Shown here: piece after piece, positions 8,700-21,716 of the stretch
Layout of the letters: every line of letters starts with the position of its first letter
Numbering within the stretch: the first letter of the stretch is position 1
Origin: Pseudomonas sp. CFBP13508
GTDB lineage: Bacteria; Pseudomonadota; Gammaproteobacteria; Pseudomonadales; Pseudomonadaceae
Direction of reading: 5' to 3'
Assembly: GCF_005233515.1 (NCBI RefSeq)
Contig: NZ_QFZZ01000002.1
Coordinates: 434,001 to 498,000 of the forward strand
DNA: 64,000 nt
Translations under genes and position numbers: made by a program
The notes under the pieces: model-generated
The model's database searches: none
Seen by the model: only the letters and a program-made list of their open reading frames with translations
Told to the model about the DNA's origin: nothing

Positions 8700-10736
8700 A
8701 TGCCATTGCGCCAGCGCCTTGAAAACCTGCCGGTCGGCCAGAAACTGCTGGCCGCCCTGCTGGTGTTGTTGACCACGGTTCTGCTGGTCGCCAACCTGAC
8801 CTTTATCAGCGCCGCCTATTACATTTCTCAGGAAAGCATGGCGCCACAGGCCTTGCAGACCATCGGCCGGCTGATCGCCAACCCGAGTCTGGTCAGCGAT
8901 GCGCTGGAGTCTCCGCGCAGCGCCGAGCGCCTGCTCAAGGAACTCGACAGTTATTCACCGCTGCGCGCCGCCGCCCTGTACGACGGCAAGGGCGAACGCC
9001 TGGCGCAAGTGCAGCGCGGCGAAAAACTCAGTCTCCCCGAGCGTTACCGCCACGTCGAAGCGTGGCAACTCACCGAGTTTCGCAGCAATCAACTGATCAC
9101 CCTGCCCCGCCCCGGCGCCGCACCTGGGCATCTGCTGCTGGTGGCCAGCAGCGAACTGCCGATGGCGTTCTACACCGGCACCCTGACCGCCAGCCTCGGT
9201 ATCCTGATCTTCAGCGTACTGCTGTGGCTGGTGATTGCCCGGCAGATCAAGCGCCTGATCACCCGGCCGATTCATCAGCTTGAGGAATTGTCCCGGCAGG
9301 TCACCCGCGAAGAGAATTACGCCCTGCGCGCTGCACGCGGCAACCATGACGAAATCGGCAGTCTGGCCGAGGCGTTCAACACCATGCTTTCGCGCATCGA
9401 AGCGCGCGAGCAGCAGCTCAAACGCGCCCGCGACGACTCGCAGGCCGCCTACGATCAGGCGCAGGGGCTGGCCGAGGAAACCCGCCACACCAACCGCAAA
9501 CTGGAGCTGGAAGTCCAGGTGCGCAGCAAGATCGAGAAGAAACTCACCGGCTTCCAGAATTATCTCAACAGCATCATCGACTCGATGCCGTCGGCGCTGA
9601 TCGCTCTCGACGAGCAGCTTTACGTCACCCAGTGGAACCAAGAGGCCAGCGCGCTCTCCGGCACGCGCCTGGACGAGGCGCTGAATCAGCCGATCTTCCT
9701 CGCCTTCGAACCGCTCAAGCCGTTTTTGCCGCAGCTCAAGGCCACCGTCGAACAGCACACCGTGGCCAAAGTCGATCGGGTGACCTGGTTCAAGGACGAT
9801 GAACCCAAGCATTACGCCCTGACGTTTTATCCGCTGATGGGCGGTGCCGGGCGTGGCGTGGTGATCCGTATCGATGACATCACCCAGCGTCTGTCGCTGG
9901 AAGAAATGATGGTGCAGTCGGAGAAGATGCTCTCGGTCGGTGGCCTTGCGGCCGGCATGGCCCATGAAATCAACAACCCGCTTGGCGCGATACTGCACAA
10001 CGTGCAGAACATTCGTCGGCGTCTGTCGGCGGATCTGCCGAAGAACATCGAAACTGCCGAACAACTGGGCATCGAACTGGACACTGTGAACCGCTACCTG
10101 CAAGGCCGCGAAGTCCCGCAACTGCTCGACGGCATTCAGCAGGCCGGCGCCCGCGCGGCGAAAATCGTCACGCACATGCTCAGCTTCAGCCGCCGCAGCA
10201 CCCGGCAAATGGCGCCGTGCGATCTGCCAGCATTGATTGATCAAGCCGTGGAAATCGCCGGCAACGACTTCGACCTGGCCATCGGCTTCGACTTCAAGGG
10301 CCAGGCGATCATTCGTCAGTTCGACCCTGCCCTCGGTCCGGTGCCGGGCACCGCCAACGAGCTGGAACAGGTGTTGCTCAATCTGCTGAAAAACGCCGCG
10401 CAGGCCATTCATCAGCGCGAAGACGACAGCGAGCCGGGCCGGATCATTCTGCGCACCCGGCTCAATCCGCCGTGGGCCGAGATTCAGGTCGAGGACAACG
10501 GCATCGGCATGAGCGAGAACGTGCGCAAGCGTACCTTCGAGCCGTTCTTCACCACCAAGGAAATCGGCCAAGGCACCGGGCTTGGCCTGTCGGTGTCCTA
10601 TTTCATCATCACCAATAACCATAAAGGCCAGATGGAAGTGCAGTCGGCGCCCGGCCAGGGCACTTGCTTCACCCTGCGTCTGCCGCTGGCGCAACCTGCG
10701 CCGTTGACCACCGAAACCAATTCACTACCGAGGTAA
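8700..10736 (+). CDS. Membrane sensor histidine kinase (HAMP-PAS-HisKA-HATPase), orphan
   Basis: A 678-residue kinase. Transmembrane helices near residues 15-38 and 160-180 flank a periplasmic sensor of about 120 residues. Then come a HAMP domain (about 183-235), a coiled coil, a PAS domain (about 285-395), the dimerisation domain with phospho-acceptor His422 ([18 protein letters not shown]), and the ATPase domain with N box ([16 protein letters not shown]) and G boxes ([21 protein letters not shown]). All catalytic motifs are present. No response regulator lies in the window. It corresponds in position to PA4398, a kinase I recall being linked to swarming. The adenosyltransferase gene follows after 3 bp. 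Confidence 0.92.
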   Translation: MPLRQRLENLPVGQKLLAALLVLLTTVLLVANLTFISAAYYISQESMAPQALQTIGRLIANPSLVSDALESPRSAERLLKELDSYSPLRAAALYDGKGERLAQVQRGEKLSLPERYRHVEAWQLTEFRSNQLITLPRPGAAPGHLLLVASSELPMAFYTGTLTASLGILIFSVLLWLVIARQIKRLITRPIHQLEELSRQVTREENYALRAARGNHDEIGSLAEAFNTMLSRIEAREQQLKRARDDSQAAYDQAQGLAEETRHTNRKLELEVQVRSKIEKKLTGFQNYLNSIIDSMPSALIALDEQLYVTQWNQEASALSGTRLDEALNQPIFLAFEPLKPFLPQLKATVEQHTVAKVDRVTWFKDDEPKHYALTFYPLMGGAGRGVVIRIDDITQRLSLEEMMVQSEKMLSVGGLAAGMAHEINNPLGAILHNVQNIRRRLSADLPKNIETAEQLGIELDTVNRYLQGREVPQLLDGIQQAGARAAKIVTHMLSFSRRSTRQMAPCDLPALIDQAVEIAGNDFDLAIGFDFKGQAIIRQFDPALGPVPGTANELEQVLLNLLKNAAQAIHQREDDSEPGRIILRTRLNPPWAEIQVEDNGIGMSENVRKRTFEPFFTTKEIGQGTGLGLSVSYFIITNNHKGQMEVQSAPGQGTCFTLRLPLAQPAPLTTETNSLPR

Positions 10737-10739
10737 CCC

Positions 10740-11324
10740 ATGGGCTTTCGCTTGTCGAAGATCTACACCCGCACCGGCGACAAAGGCGAAACCGGCCTCG
10801 GTGACGGCCGCCGCGTTCCCAAGGATCACCCGCGCATCGAGGCGATCGGCGAGGTCGATACGCTGAACAGTCAGGTCGGCGTACTGCTGGCCGGTTTGAT
10901 CGCCGAGCGAGAGTTGCATCCGGGGCTGAATGAAATCATTGAGGTGTTGGCGCCGTGTCAGCATCGCTTGTTCGACCTGGGCGGCGAGTTGGCGATGCCT
11001 GAATATCAGGCACTGAACGAGGCTGAAATCGAGCGTCTGGAAGCGGCGATTGATGTGTGGAATGAAGAGCTGGGGCCGCTGGAGAACTTCATCTTGCCAG
11101 GTGGTTCGATGTTGATTGCGCAGGCACATGTCTGCCGCAGTCTGGCGCGCAGTGCCGAGCGCCGCTGTCAGCATTTGAACTCGATTGAGCCATTGGCCGG
11201 GGTTGGCCTGGCGTATATCAATCGGTTGTCGGATTTGCTGTTTGTTGTGGCGCGGTTGATTGCGCGGCGGCAGGGAGTCGCGGAGATTCTCTGGCAGCCG
11301 GCTGCGAAACCTGAAGGAAAGTAG
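10740..11324 (+). CDS. Cob(I)alamin adenosyltransferase, PduO type
   Basis: A 194-residue ATP:cob(I)alamin adenosyltransferase that makes adenosylcobalamin. The ATP-binding N-terminus KIYTRTGDKGETGLGDGRRV and the later segments ARSAERRCQHLN and YINRLSDLLFVVARL are diagnostic of the PduO type trimeric enzyme. It starts 3 bp after the stop of the sensor kinase, so it is translationally linked to it. A palindrome pair lies at its 3' end and may stabilise or end the transcript. No other cobalamin gene is nearby. Confidence 0.93.
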   Translation: MGFRLSKIYTRTGDKGETGLGDGRRVPKDHPRIEAIGEVDTLNSQVGVLLAGLIAERELHPGLNEIIEVLAPCQHRLFDLGGELAMPEYQALNEAEIERLEAAIDVWNEELGPLENFILPGGSMLIAQAHVCRSLARSAERRCQHLNSIEPLAGVGLAYINRLSDLLFVVARLIARRQGVAEILWQPAAKPEGK

Positions 11325-11339
11325 CGCCTGTCAGGACGC

Positions 11340-11423
11340 TTCGCGAGCAGGCTCGCCCCCACATTTGACTGCGTTCTGACTGAAGAAATGCAATCCACTG
11401 TGGGAGCGAGCCTGCTCGCGAAG
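11340..11423. repeat. Extragenic palindrome pair (REP doublet)
   Basis: Inverted copies of the GCGAGC/GCTCGC palindrome at 11340-11363 and 11399-11423, between the converging adenosyltransferase and Nudix genes. The left copy has one change (GCTCGCCCCC). Confidence 0.88.
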
Positions 11424-11446
11424 AGGCCGCTAGCCTCAATCTAGAA

Positions 11447-12391
11447 TCAAGCTTCCGGCCAAAACGCCCGAATCCCCGCCACACCCTGAGCCCCAACACC
11501 CCAAGCCTTCTCGCGTTCCGCCGGCCCTACTCCACCGAGCAGAAACACCGGTTTACTGAAATCGTCGATCAACGCCTGCGCCTGCTCCCACCCCAACGGC
11601 TGTGCATCCGGGTGCGTCAGCGTCGGCTGCACCGGCGACAGGGTGACAAAGTCGACGCCCATCTGCTCGGCCAGCGCCAGCTCTTCAGCGTTATGGCACG
11701 ACGCCGCGAGCCAGCGCTCCGCCGGCAACGGACGCCCTGCCGCTGCGTATTTACGCAGTTGCGCAGCGGTGATGTGCCAACCAGCAGACGGGAAATCGCC
11801 GAGCCATTCGAACGGCCCTTTGATCATCAACTGTGCCTTGCCCGCACACAGGCCCACCGCATCGACCGCCAGATCACGGTATTTCGGGTCGTAGCCGTTG
11901 GGTGCGCGCAGCTGGATCAATTTGATGCCGCCGGCGATCGCCTTCTGGATGCCGCGCAACAAGGCGGGGCCTTCCAGATCCTCCGGAGTGATCAGGTATT
12001 CGGCAGGCAAACGCGCCGCCGCGACGATCGGCTGGTTGGCCGCCGGGAACTCATAGTTGATCAACTCCTTGGCGCTGACCCAGGCCAGTGGCTGGCCTTC
12101 CGCACCGTGGGGTTCGCCGCTGAATGCCGAGACTTCCCAGACATCCAGCAACACCTGTTTGTCCGGGTAATCGTGGCGAACCTTGATCAGCGGACGCGCA
12201 GCATCAACGACGATGCCCAGCTCTTCGTGCAGCTCACGAGCCAGTGCCGATTCGACCGACTCGTCAGCCTCGACCTTGCCACCGGGAAATTCCCACAAGC
12301 CGCCCTGATGCTGGGTGTCGGCACGGCGGGCGATAAGGATTTTGCCGGCGCCGTCACGAATGACGGCAGCGGCGACGTGGACGCGTTTCAC
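11447..12391 (-). CDS. Nudix hydrolase fused to thiamine-phosphate-synthase-like domain
   Basis: A 314-residue bifunctional protein. Residues 1-130 form a MutT-type Nudix domain with a perfect Nudix box (GKVEADESVESALARELHEE, then LGI), which would hydrolyse oxidised nucleotides such as 8-oxo-dGTP. Residues 140-314 are a ThiE-like TIM barrel (GIKLIQLRAPN, WHITAAQLRKY, FVTLSPVQPT, LLGGV), a common fusion in gammaproteobacteria. Start GTG at 12391, because GGAGGAATTGAACCC precedes it and its GTGA overlaps the stop of the GST gene, implying translational coupling. Whether the ThiE domain is active is unknown. Confidence 0.9.
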   Translation of the reverse strand: MKRVHVAAAVIRDGAGKILIARRADTQHQGGLWEFPGGKVEADESVESALARELHEELGIVVDAARPLIKVRHDYPDKQVLLDVWEVSAFSGEPHGAEGQPLAWVSAKELINYEFPAANQPIVAAARLPAEYLITPEDLEGPALLRGIQKAIAGGIKLIQLRAPNGYDPKYRDLAVDAVGLCAGKAQLMIKGPFEWLGDFPSAGWHITAAQLRKYAAAGRPLPAERWLAASCHNAEELALAEQMGVDFVTLSPVQPTLTHPDAQPLGWEQAQALIDDFSKPVFLLGGVGPAEREKAWGVGAQGVAGIRAFWPEA

Positions 12392-13020
12392 GGGTTCAAT
12401 TCCTCCAGTCCAGCCTTTTGCCACGCTTTGAAGGCGGGCCATTGGTAGACGGTTTCAACATAAGCTTCGTCGACTGCCGGCAACTTCACCTGATAGGTGC
12501 GCAGGCGCACGGCGATCGGCGCGAAAAAAGCGTCGGCGAGGCTGACACGACCGAACAGGTAAGGCCCCTCTTCCGTCGCTGCCGCGCGGCATTCGGCCCA
12601 CAGCGCGAGCATGCGTTCGATATCGACCTTCACTTCTGGCGGCACCGGGTTCAGCGGTGCGTCCTGGCTGAGGTTGAACGGCATGTGGTTACGCATGGCG
12701 AAGAAGCCGCTGTGCATCTGTGCGCAGGCCGAGCGGGCCTGGGCGCGGGCGAAGGTATCGCTCGGCCAGAGTTGCTCGGACGGAAACTGTTCGGCGAGGT
12801 ATTCGGCGATGGCCAGCGAATCGGCGATGGTGCCACGGGCGGTTTGCAGCAGCGGCACCTTGCCGGTCGGCGAGTGCTTGAGCAGACGCTCGCGGGTGTC
12901 GGGCTTGCCGAGCTTGATCAGCTCTTCGCTGTAGGGTGCGCCGGTCAGTTCAAGCGCCAGTGCCGCACGCAGGGACCAGGAGGAAAGCAGTTTGTCGCCG
13001 ATGATCAGGTGCAGGGACAT
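12388..13020 (-). CDS. Glutathione S-transferase family protein
   Basis: A 210-residue GST beginning MSLHLIIGDKLLSSWSLRAALALE. A thioredoxin-fold N-terminal domain carries the glutathione-site serine cluster (SSWS) and the TGKVPLLQ cis-proline loop plus DSLAIAEYLAE. A helical C-terminal domain follows. The ATG at 13020 is chosen over an upstream in-frame one because family homology begins there. It overlaps the Nudix/ThiE start by four bases. The substrate is not predictable. Confidence 0.9.
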   Translation of the reverse strand: MSLHLIIGDKLLSSWSLRAALALELTGAPYSEELIKLGKPDTRERLLKHSPTGKVPLLQTARGTIADSLAIAEYLAEQFPSEQLWPSDTFARAQARSACAQMHSGFFAMRNHMPFNLSQDAPLNPVPPEVKVDIERMLALWAECRAAATEEGPYLFGRVSLADAFFAPIAVRLRTYQVKLPAVDEAYVETVYQWPAFKAWQKAGLEELNP

Positions 13021-13078
13021 GGTGTGGCGCCTTTTCGTCAGAGGAAACTTCAAGATTTATTGTGTCGCAACCTCCGCT

Positions 13079-13168
13079 TTCGCGAGCAAGCTCGCTCCCA
13101 CAGGTTCTGAGGTGTACACAACATTTGCGAACGGCCGTAACCACTGTGGGAGCGAGCTTGCTCGCGAA
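13079..13168. repeat. Extragenic palindrome pair (REP doublet)
   Basis: Inverted copies of TGTGGGAGCGAGCTTGCTCGCGAA at 13079-13102 and 13145-13168, between the GST gene and the 3' end of argJ. Confidence 0.9.
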
Positions 13169-13198
13169 GAGGCCGGCAGCCCACTCCCACACCTTGAA

Positions 13199-14416
13199 TC
13201 AAGTACGGTATTCAGCGTTGATCTTCACGTATTCATGCGACAGGTCGGTGGTCCAGATGGTTTCGCTGCAATCGCCGCGACCCAGTTCGATACGAATGGT
13301 GATTTCTTCCTGCTGCATCACCGCCGAGCCCTGGGCTTCAGTGTAGGTCGCGGCGCGGGCGCCACGGCTGGCGATGCACACGTCGCCGAGGAATACATCA
13401 ATCTTGCTCACGTCCAGGTCCGGGACACCGGCACGGCCGACGGCGGCAAGGATGCGGCCCCAGTTCGGGTCGGAGGCAAACAGTGCGGTCTTGATCAGCG
13501 GCGAGTGGGCCACGGTGTAACCGACGTCCAGGCATTCCTGGTGGTTGGCGCCGCCATTCACTTCAACGGTAACGAACTTGGTCGCGCCTTCGCCGTCACG
13601 CACGATGGCCTGGGCGACGTCCATGCACACTTCGAACACCGCTTGCTTCAGCTTGGCGAACAGCTCGCCTTCAGCGCGGGTGATCTCAGGCAGCGCGGCC
13701 TTGCCAGTGGCGATCAGCATGCAGCAATCGTTGGTCGAGGTGTCGCCGTCTATGGTGATGCGGTTGAACGACTTGTTCGCACCGTCGAGCATCAGGTTGT
13801 GCAGCACGTCGCGGGAGACTTTGGCGTCAGTGGCGATGTAACCGAGCATGGTCGCCATGTTCGGGCGAATCATGCCGGCGCCTTTGCTGATGCCGGTGAC
13901 AGTGATGGTCACGCCGTCATGCTCGAACTGGCGGCTGGCGCCCTTCGGCAGCGTGTCGGTGGTCATGATGCCAGTGGCGGCGGCTTCCCAGTTATTCTCC
14001 GACAGATCATCCAGCGCAGCTTGCAGCGCGCCTTCGATCTTCTCGACCGGCAGCGGCTCGCCGATCACGCCAGTGGAGTACGGCAGAATCTGGCTGGCAT
14101 CGACGCCGGTCAGCTCAGCCAATTTAGCGGTGGTGCGCTCGGCGGCAGCCAGGCCCGGTTCGCCGGTGCCGGCGTTGGCATTGCCGGTGTTGGTCAGCAA
14201 GTAACGCACGGCGTTCTGTACGCGCTTTTTCGCCAGGATCACCGGCGCGGCGCAGAACGCGTTCAGGGTGAACACGCCAGCCACGGTCGAACCTTCAGCA
14301 CATCGCATCACTACCACATCCTTGCGCCCCGGACGCTTGATGCCGGCCGAGGCGATACCGAGTTCAAAACCGGCAACCGGGTGCAACGTTGGCAAAGGAC
14401 CAAGACCAACAGCCAT
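13199..14416 (-). CDS. argJ: Bifunctional ornithine acetyltransferase / N-acetylglutamate synthase
   Basis: A 405-residue enzyme of the cyclic arginine pathway. It moves the acetyl group from N-acetylornithine to glutamate and can also make N-acetylglutamate from acetyl-CoA. The precursor cleaves itself before the nucleophile Thr189 in [18 protein letters not shown], giving alpha and beta chains. The C-terminus [11 protein letters not shown] is the usual end. Order argJ-secA on the same strand matches P. aeruginosa. A hairpin terminator after secA (14479-14511) suggests argJ has its own promoter in the short gap. Confidence 0.96.
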   Translation of the reverse strand: MAVGLGPLPTLHPVAGFELGIASAGIKRPGRKDVVVMRCAEGSTVAGVFTLNAFCAAPVILAKKRVQNAVRYLLTNTGNANAGTGEPGLAAAERTTAKLAELTGVDASQILPYSTGVIGEPLPVEKIEGALQAALDDLSENNWEAAATGIMTTDTLPKGASRQFEHDGVTITVTGISKGAGMIRPNMATMLGYIATDAKVSRDVLHNLMLDGANKSFNRITIDGDTSTNDCCMLIATGKAALPEITRAEGELFAKLKQAVFEVCMDVAQAIVRDGEGATKFVTVEVNGGANHQECLDVGYTVAHSPLIKTALFASDPNWGRILAAVGRAGVPDLDVSKIDVFLGDVCIASRGARAATYTEAQGSAVMQQEEITIRIELGRGDCSETIWTTDLSHEYVKINAEYRT

Positions 14417-14478
14417 GAATGCGCTCCTTACTCAATGATGTCAGCACCGCCACGGGAAAGGACGGTGGGATAAATGGC

Positions 14479-14511
14479 AAAACGCCGCGACGGCAGGAGC
14501 CGGTCGCGGCG
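14479..14511 (-). terminator. Terminator after secA
   Basis: On the minus strand the stem GCCGCGACCGG / CCGTCGCGGC (one mismatch) with a short loop is followed by GTTTTGCC, about 30 bp past the secA stop codon. Rho-independent terminator of moderate strength. Confidence 0.65.
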
Positions 14512-14538
14512 CGGGGTGTTCAGCGATTGAAACGGGTT

Positions 14539-17280
<2,742 letters not shown>

Positions 17281-17588
17281 ATCGGCAGGATCTTCCACAC
17301 TAAAGGGATGGAGGGCGGCCCCGTGAGTCGCCCGTGCAGCCCTCATGGCCGCATGCGAACGAGCATTCTACCCGGAAACGGTGGTGAGGAAAGTGGCGAT
17401 GTTCCACGATGCTGGCACTGCGCTTTGACGGGGCTCACTTAAAATAGGGGCGTTTTGCTCAACTTCAACCCGTCGGGGGAAAGAAGTCAGGCGTTGATTT
17501 AATGAGCAAATCAGGGACAAAAGCAATGGCCCAGAGGTTCCGCAGCTTTCTGCTAACATGGCGCCTCTGTTATCTCAGGTGTTCAATC
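17281..17588. other. Divergent spacer between secA and dciA
   Basis: 308 bp with no supportable gene. It holds the secA leader and the dciA promoter. I could not assign convincing promoter hexamers for either gene, and no SecM-like arrest peptide is visible upstream of secA. Confidence 0.4.
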
Positions 17589-18044
17589 ATGGCGTTTCGC
17601 CCTCTCACGGCCAGAGCACCCGCCGTTCTGTTACGTGAAGCCAAACCGCTCAAAGCCATCCTCGGCCATGCCCAGCGCCTGGAGCATTTGCAGCGCCTGC
17701 TCGAAAGCCAGCTGCAACCGGCCGCCCGCGAGCATTGCCGGGTGGCCAAATGGCGCGAAGGCGAGCTGTCGCTGGTGGTCACTGACGGCCATTGGGCGAC
17801 GCGCCTGCGCTATCAGCAGAAACGCCTGCAACGGCAGCTGCAATTGTTCGAAGAGTTCGCCAACCTGACGCGGATCAAATTCAGCGTGCGCCCGCCGATC
17901 ATTCAGCACCGGGCGGTTGGGCACACGATGGATCTGTCGAGCAGTGCGGCGGAGACGATTCAGTCGACGGCCGACGGGATCAGCGATCCGGGATTGCGCG
18001 CGGCGCTGGAGCGGCTGGCGGCGCATGCCAAAGGTAAAGCCTGA
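17589..18044 (+). CDS. dciA: DciA (DUF721) replicative-helicase loader
   Basis: A 151-residue DUF721 protein starting MAFRPLTARAPAVLLREAKPLKAILGHAQRLEHLQRLLESQ. A helical N-terminal part precedes the KH-like core (CRVAKWREGELSLVVTDGHWATRLRYQQKRLQRQL), and a disordered-looking C-terminal tail ends with basic residues. DUF721 proteins were identified as DciA, which loads the DnaB helicase in bacteria lacking DnaC. An upstream in-frame start at 17502 exists, but conservation begins at this ATG. It is divergent from secA, as in other pseudomonads. Confidence 0.85.
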   Translation: MAFRPLTARAPAVLLREAKPLKAILGHAQRLEHLQRLLESQLQPAAREHCRVAKWREGELSLVVTDGHWATRLRYQQKRLQRQLQLFEEFANLTRIKFSVRPPIIQHRAVGHTMDLSSSAAETIQSTADGISDPGLRAALERLAAHAKGKA

Positions 18045-18050
18045 AGTAAA

Positions 18051-18137
18051 AGCAAAAGATCGCAGCCTTCGGCAGCTCCTACAGAATGAATGCATTTCAA
18101 CTGTAGGAGCTGCCGCAGGCTGCGATCTTTGCTTTTA
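18051..18137. repeat. Long extragenic palindrome of the GATCGCAGCCTTCGGCAGCTCC type
   Basis: Two inverted arms, 18058-18083 and 18102-18127, extended outward by AAAAGCAAA / TTTGCTTTT, with an 18-nt centre. A second member of the family is at 50639-50708. It overlaps the stop codon of the HerA-type gene on the other strand and could act as a terminator for both converging genes. Confidence 0.85.
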
Positions 18138-19622
18138 GCGGCGCTTGCTGCCTCCGAGCAGGGAACCCATCAACCCGCGCACCAACTGCTTGCCGAGATT
18201 ATTGGCCGCCTGACGCATCGCCGATTTCAACGCCTGCCCTGCCGCCGTGCCGAGGAATTCTCCCGCACGATCAGCCAGGCTCGGCTCTTCGGCTGCGGCT
18301 TTGCCTGCCTGTGTTTCGGCCTCGGGCGCCAGCCCTTTGCGTCCCATCAAGATCTCATAGGCCGACTCACGATCGATCGGCTTGTCATAGCGCCCCTTGA
18401 ACGGCGAGCCGGCGATCAGCACGGTGCGCTCGGTTTCGGTCAGCGGACCGATCCGCGATTGCGGCGGTGCCACCAGCACGCGCTGAACCATTTCCGGCGT
18501 GCCCTTCTCGGTCAGCGTGCCGACCAGCGCCTCACCAATACCTAACTCAGTCAGCACCGACAGACTGTCGAACGCCGGATTCGGCCGAAAGCCATCCGCC
18601 ACTGCCCGCAGGGATTTCTGCTCTTTGGCGGTGAACGCACGCAGGCCGTGTTGAATGCGCAAGCCCAACTGCGCCAGCACGTCATCCGGCAGATCCGCCG
18701 GCGACTGGGTGACGAAATACACGCCAACACCCTTGGAACGAATCAAACGCACCACTTGCTCCAGGCGTTCCTGCAACGCCTTGGGCGTGTCGCCGAAGAG
18801 CAAGTGCGCTTCATCGAAGAACAGCGCCAGCAGCGGCTTGTCAGCATCGCCGCGCTCGGGCAGTTGCTCGAACAACTCGGCCAGCAGCCACAGCAGGAAC
18901 GTTGCGTAAACCTTTGGCGCCTCGTGCACCAGCCGACTGGCGTCGAGCAGATGGATGCGTCCACGCCCATCGGCGGTGGGTTGCAGAATGTCTTCGAGTT
19001 GCAGCGCCGGCTCGCCGAACAGGGCTTCGGCGCCCTGCTGTTCCAGTGTCGCCAAGCGGCGCAGCAGCGCCTGGCTGGAACCGGTGGTCATCAGCGCCGC
19101 GTCTTCGCCCAGCAGCTGCGGATTGTCCTTGAGGTGATTGAGCAGCGCTTTCAGATCCTTGAGATCCAGCAACAGCAAGCCTTCGCGATCCGCCACCTTG
19201 AAAGCCGCGTACAACGCCGACTGCTGACTGTCGGTCAGCTCGAGCAGGCTGCCGATCAGCAGCGGGCCCATTTCGCTCAGGGTGGTGCGCAGCGGATGTC
19301 CGGACTCACCGTGGATGTCCCACAGAGTCACGGGATAAGCCTGCGGCGTGTGACCGAGCCAGGGCATGCCGGCGATGCGCTCGGCCACTTTGCCCTGCGG
19401 GTTGCCGGCAGCACCTAGGCCGCACAGGTCGCCTTTGATGTCAGCGGCGAACACCGCGACACCGGCGTCGCTGAACGCTTCGGCCAGACGCTGCAATGTC
19501 ACGGTCTTACCGGTGCCGGTAGCGCCGGCGATCAGCCCGTGGCGGTTGGCGAGGCGCATGGCCTGAGCGATGGGTTGCGCGGCCGGATCAGCGCCGATAA
19601 CGAGTTGCAAGGAGTCAGGCAT
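18135..19622 (-). CDS. HerA-type / DUF853 ATPase
   Basis: A 495-residue ASCE ATPase of the DUF853 family. Walker A is GATGTGKTVTLQRLAEAF near residue 32; Walker B is PLLALFFDEAHLLF near 250, and VYFVTQSPADLPDDVLAQLG follows it. The C-terminal 90 residues are Ala-rich with a basic end (GGSKRR). The fold resembles HerA and VirB4-like motors, but the cellular role is not established, and no NurA nuclease lies nearby. The ATG at 19622 is preferred to the in-frame TTG at 19634. Single gene, convergent with dciA. Confidence 0.85.
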   Translation of the reverse strand: MPDSLQLVIGADPAAQPIAQAMRLANRHGLIAGATGTGKTVTLQRLAEAFSDAGVAVFAADIKGDLCGLGAAGNPQGKVAERIAGMPWLGHTPQAYPVTLWDIHGESGHPLRTTLSEMGPLLIGSLLELTDSQQSALYAAFKVADREGLLLLDLKDLKALLNHLKDNPQLLGEDAALMTTGSSQALLRRLATLEQQGAEALFGEPALQLEDILQPTADGRGRIHLLDASRLVHEAPKVYATFLLWLLAELFEQLPERGDADKPLLALFFDEAHLLFGDTPKALQERLEQVVRLIRSKGVGVYFVTQSPADLPDDVLAQLGLRIQHGLRAFTAKEQKSLRAVADGFRPNPAFDSLSVLTELGIGEALVGTLTEKGTPEMVQRVLVAPPQSRIGPLTETERTVLIAGSPFKGRYDKPIDRESAYEILMGRKGLAPEAETQAGKAAAEEPSLADRAGEFLGTAAGQALKSAMRQAANNLGKQLVRGLMGSLLGGSKRR

Positions 19623-19808
19623 TTTCTCACCCAATGGTTAATCTTTGATGACACATGGCCGATACATAAATTGGATAGACCCGTCAGAAAATCGGGTCGG
19701 ACATTTCCCTAAGGAGAGCCGGAAATATCAGTTTTTCAACCTTGCCCATAGTGCGCGTCTCTATCAAAGCACGCCCAGGACATTAAGACCTTAGCGGAAC
19801 CCCAAGCC

Positions 19809-21698
19809 ATGAACAAAAACCTGCGCTTCAGCCATAAGATTTTGCTTGCCGCCGCGCTCATCGTCATTGCCGCTTTCGCCTCGTTCACGTTGTACAACGA
19901 CTGGCTGCAGCGCAATGCGATCCGCGATGATCTGAACAACTACCTCAATGAAATGGGCGAGGTCACCGCCGGCAACATCCAGACCTGGCTCAGCGGGCGC
20001 ATCCTGCTGATCGAGAACGCCGCGCAGAACATCGCCATCAACCCGGAACCTGCCACGGTCGCCAGCCTGCTCGAACAGAAAAGCCTGACTTCGACGTTCA
20101 TGGCCACCTATCTGGGCGATGCCACCGGGCACTTCACCATCCGCCCGGACGTGAAAATGCCGGACGGTTTCGATCCGCGCGTACGCCCTTGGTATAAAGG
20201 CGCCGAAAGCAGCAGCACTTCAACCCTGACCGAACCCTACATCGATGCGGCCACCGGCCAGTTGATCATCTCCATCGCCACCGCGTCGAAAAAGGCCGGG
20301 CAGAGCGTCGGCGTGGTCGGCGGCGACCTCAGCCTGCAATCGCTGGTCGACACCCTCGCCGCACGGGATTTCGATGGCATGGGCTACGTGTTCCTGGTCA
20401 GCGCTGACGGCAAGATCCTCGTTCATCCGGACAAGGCCCTGGTGATGAAGTCGCTCAAAGAAGCCTACCCGCAGGACACCCCGCGCATCAGCAGCGATTT
20501 CAGCGAAGTGACGGTTGATGGCAAAACCCGCATCGTCACCTTCGCCCCGATCAAGGGCCTGCCGTCGGTGAACTGGTACATCGGTCTGTCGATCGACAAG
20601 GATCAGGCCTACTCGATGCTCAGCGAATTCCGCACCTCGGCGGTGATCGCGACCATTATTGCCGTGGCGATCATCATTGCCCTGCTCGGCATGCTCATCC
20701 GCCTGCTGATTCAGCCGCTGCACGTGATGACCCGCGCCATGGAAGACATCGCCGACGGCGAGGGCGACCTGACCAAACGCCTGAAAATCGTCAATAACGA
20801 CGAATTCGGCATCCTTGGCACCGCATTCAACCGCTTCGTCGAGCGTATTCACGGCTCGATCCGCGAAGTGTCCTCGGCCACCGGCCAGGTCAACGAAGTC
20901 GCCCTGCGCGTGGTCGCGGCGTCGAACTCGTCGATGTACAACTCCGATCAGCAAGCCTCGCGCACCAGCAGTGTTGCCGCCGCGATCAATCAGCTCGGCG
21001 CTGCCGCCCAGGAAATCGCCCGCAACGCCGCGCAAGCGTCGAATCAGGCCAGCGATGCCAGGGGTCTGGCCGAAGATGGCCAGCAGGTGGTCGAGCGCAG
21101 CATCAAAGCGATGAACCAACTGTCGAGCATGCTCAGCGCGTCGAGCACCAACATCGAGTCGCTGAACAGCAAGACCGTCAACATCGGCCAGATTCTCGAG
21201 GTGATCACCAGTATTTCCCAGCAGACCAACCTGTTGGCGCTGAACGCGGCGATCGAAGCGGCGCGTGCCGGTGAGGCCGGTCGCGGTTTTGCCGTGGTGG
21301 CCGATGAAGTGCGCAATCTGGCGCACCGCACGCAGGAATCGGCACAGCAGGTGCAGACCATGATCGAGGAGCTGCAAGTCGGCGCCCGAGAATCGGTGAG
21401 CACCATGAGCGACAGCCAGCGCCACAGTCAGGACAGCGTGGAAATCGCCAACCTTGCCGGCGAGCGCCTGAACAGCGTGACCCTGCGCATTGGCGAGATC
21501 GACGGAATGAACCAGTCGGTGGCGACCGCGACCGAAGAGCAGACTGCGGTGGTCGAGTCGATCAACGTCGACATTACCGAGATCAATACGCTTAACCAGG
21601 AAGGCGTGGAGAACCTGCACGCGACGTTGCGCGCGTGTTCGGATCTGGAGCAGCAGGCTTCGCGTCTCAAGCAACTGGTGGGCAGCTTCAGGATTTAA
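19809..21698 (+). CDS. Methyl-accepting chemotaxis protein, amino-acid dCache sensor (PctA/B/C type)
   Basis: A 629-residue chemoreceptor: transmembrane helix 12-30, periplasmic dCache domain about 38-275, second helix about 280-302, HAMP, and a signalling domain with the hairpin tip [42 protein letters not shown]. The ligand pocket keeps Arg126, Trp128, Tyr129, Tyr144, Asp146 and Asp173, the residues and numbering I recall for amino-acid binding in PctA; position 121 is Phe rather than Tyr. It therefore probably senses L-amino acids. Position next to the glycosyltransferase/purU block matches the pct region of P. aeruginosa. Confidence 0.92.
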   Translation: MNKNLRFSHKILLAAALIVIAAFASFTLYNDWLQRNAIRDDLNNYLNEMGEVTAGNIQTWLSGRILLIENAAQNIAINPEPATVASLLEQKSLTSTFMATYLGDATGHFTIRPDVKMPDGFDPRVRPWYKGAESSSTSTLTEPYIDAATGQLIISIATASKKAGQSVGVVGGDLSLQSLVDTLAARDFDGMGYVFLVSADGKILVHPDKALVMKSLKEAYPQDTPRISSDFSEVTVDGKTRIVTFAPIKGLPSVNWYIGLSIDKDQAYSMLSEFRTSAVIATIIAVAIIIALLGMLIRLLIQPLHVMTRAMEDIADGEGDLTKRLKIVNNDEFGILGTAFNRFVERIHGSIREVSSATGQVNEVALRVVAASNSSMYNSDQQASRTSSVAAAINQLGAAAQEIARNAAQASNQASDARGLAEDGQQVVERSIKAMNQLSSMLSASSTNIESLNSKTVNIGQILEVITSISQQTNLLALNAAIEAARAGEAGRGFAVVADEVRNLAHRTQESAQQVQTMIEELQVGARESVSTMSDSQRHSQDSVEIANLAGERLNSVTLRIGEIDGMNQSVATATEEQTAVVESINVDITEINTLNQEGVENLHATLRACSDLEQQASRLKQLVGSFRI

Positions 21699-21716
21699 GC
21701 TGCGGCGACTGGCCAC

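Noticed and set aside
8955..10694. A 579-codon open frame opposite the sensor kinase
   Set aside because: Antisense shadow of a gene with all kinase motifs; rich in His/Arg/Gln, no domain recognisable.
12992..14473. A 493-codon plus-strand frame opposite argJ
   Set aside because: Shadow of argJ; it also runs through the REP palindromes, which real genes avoid.
18051..18137. A small RNA gene in the long palindrome
   Set aside because: A second copy at 50639-50708 with the same arms shows it is a dispersed extragenic repeat; no promoter precedes it.
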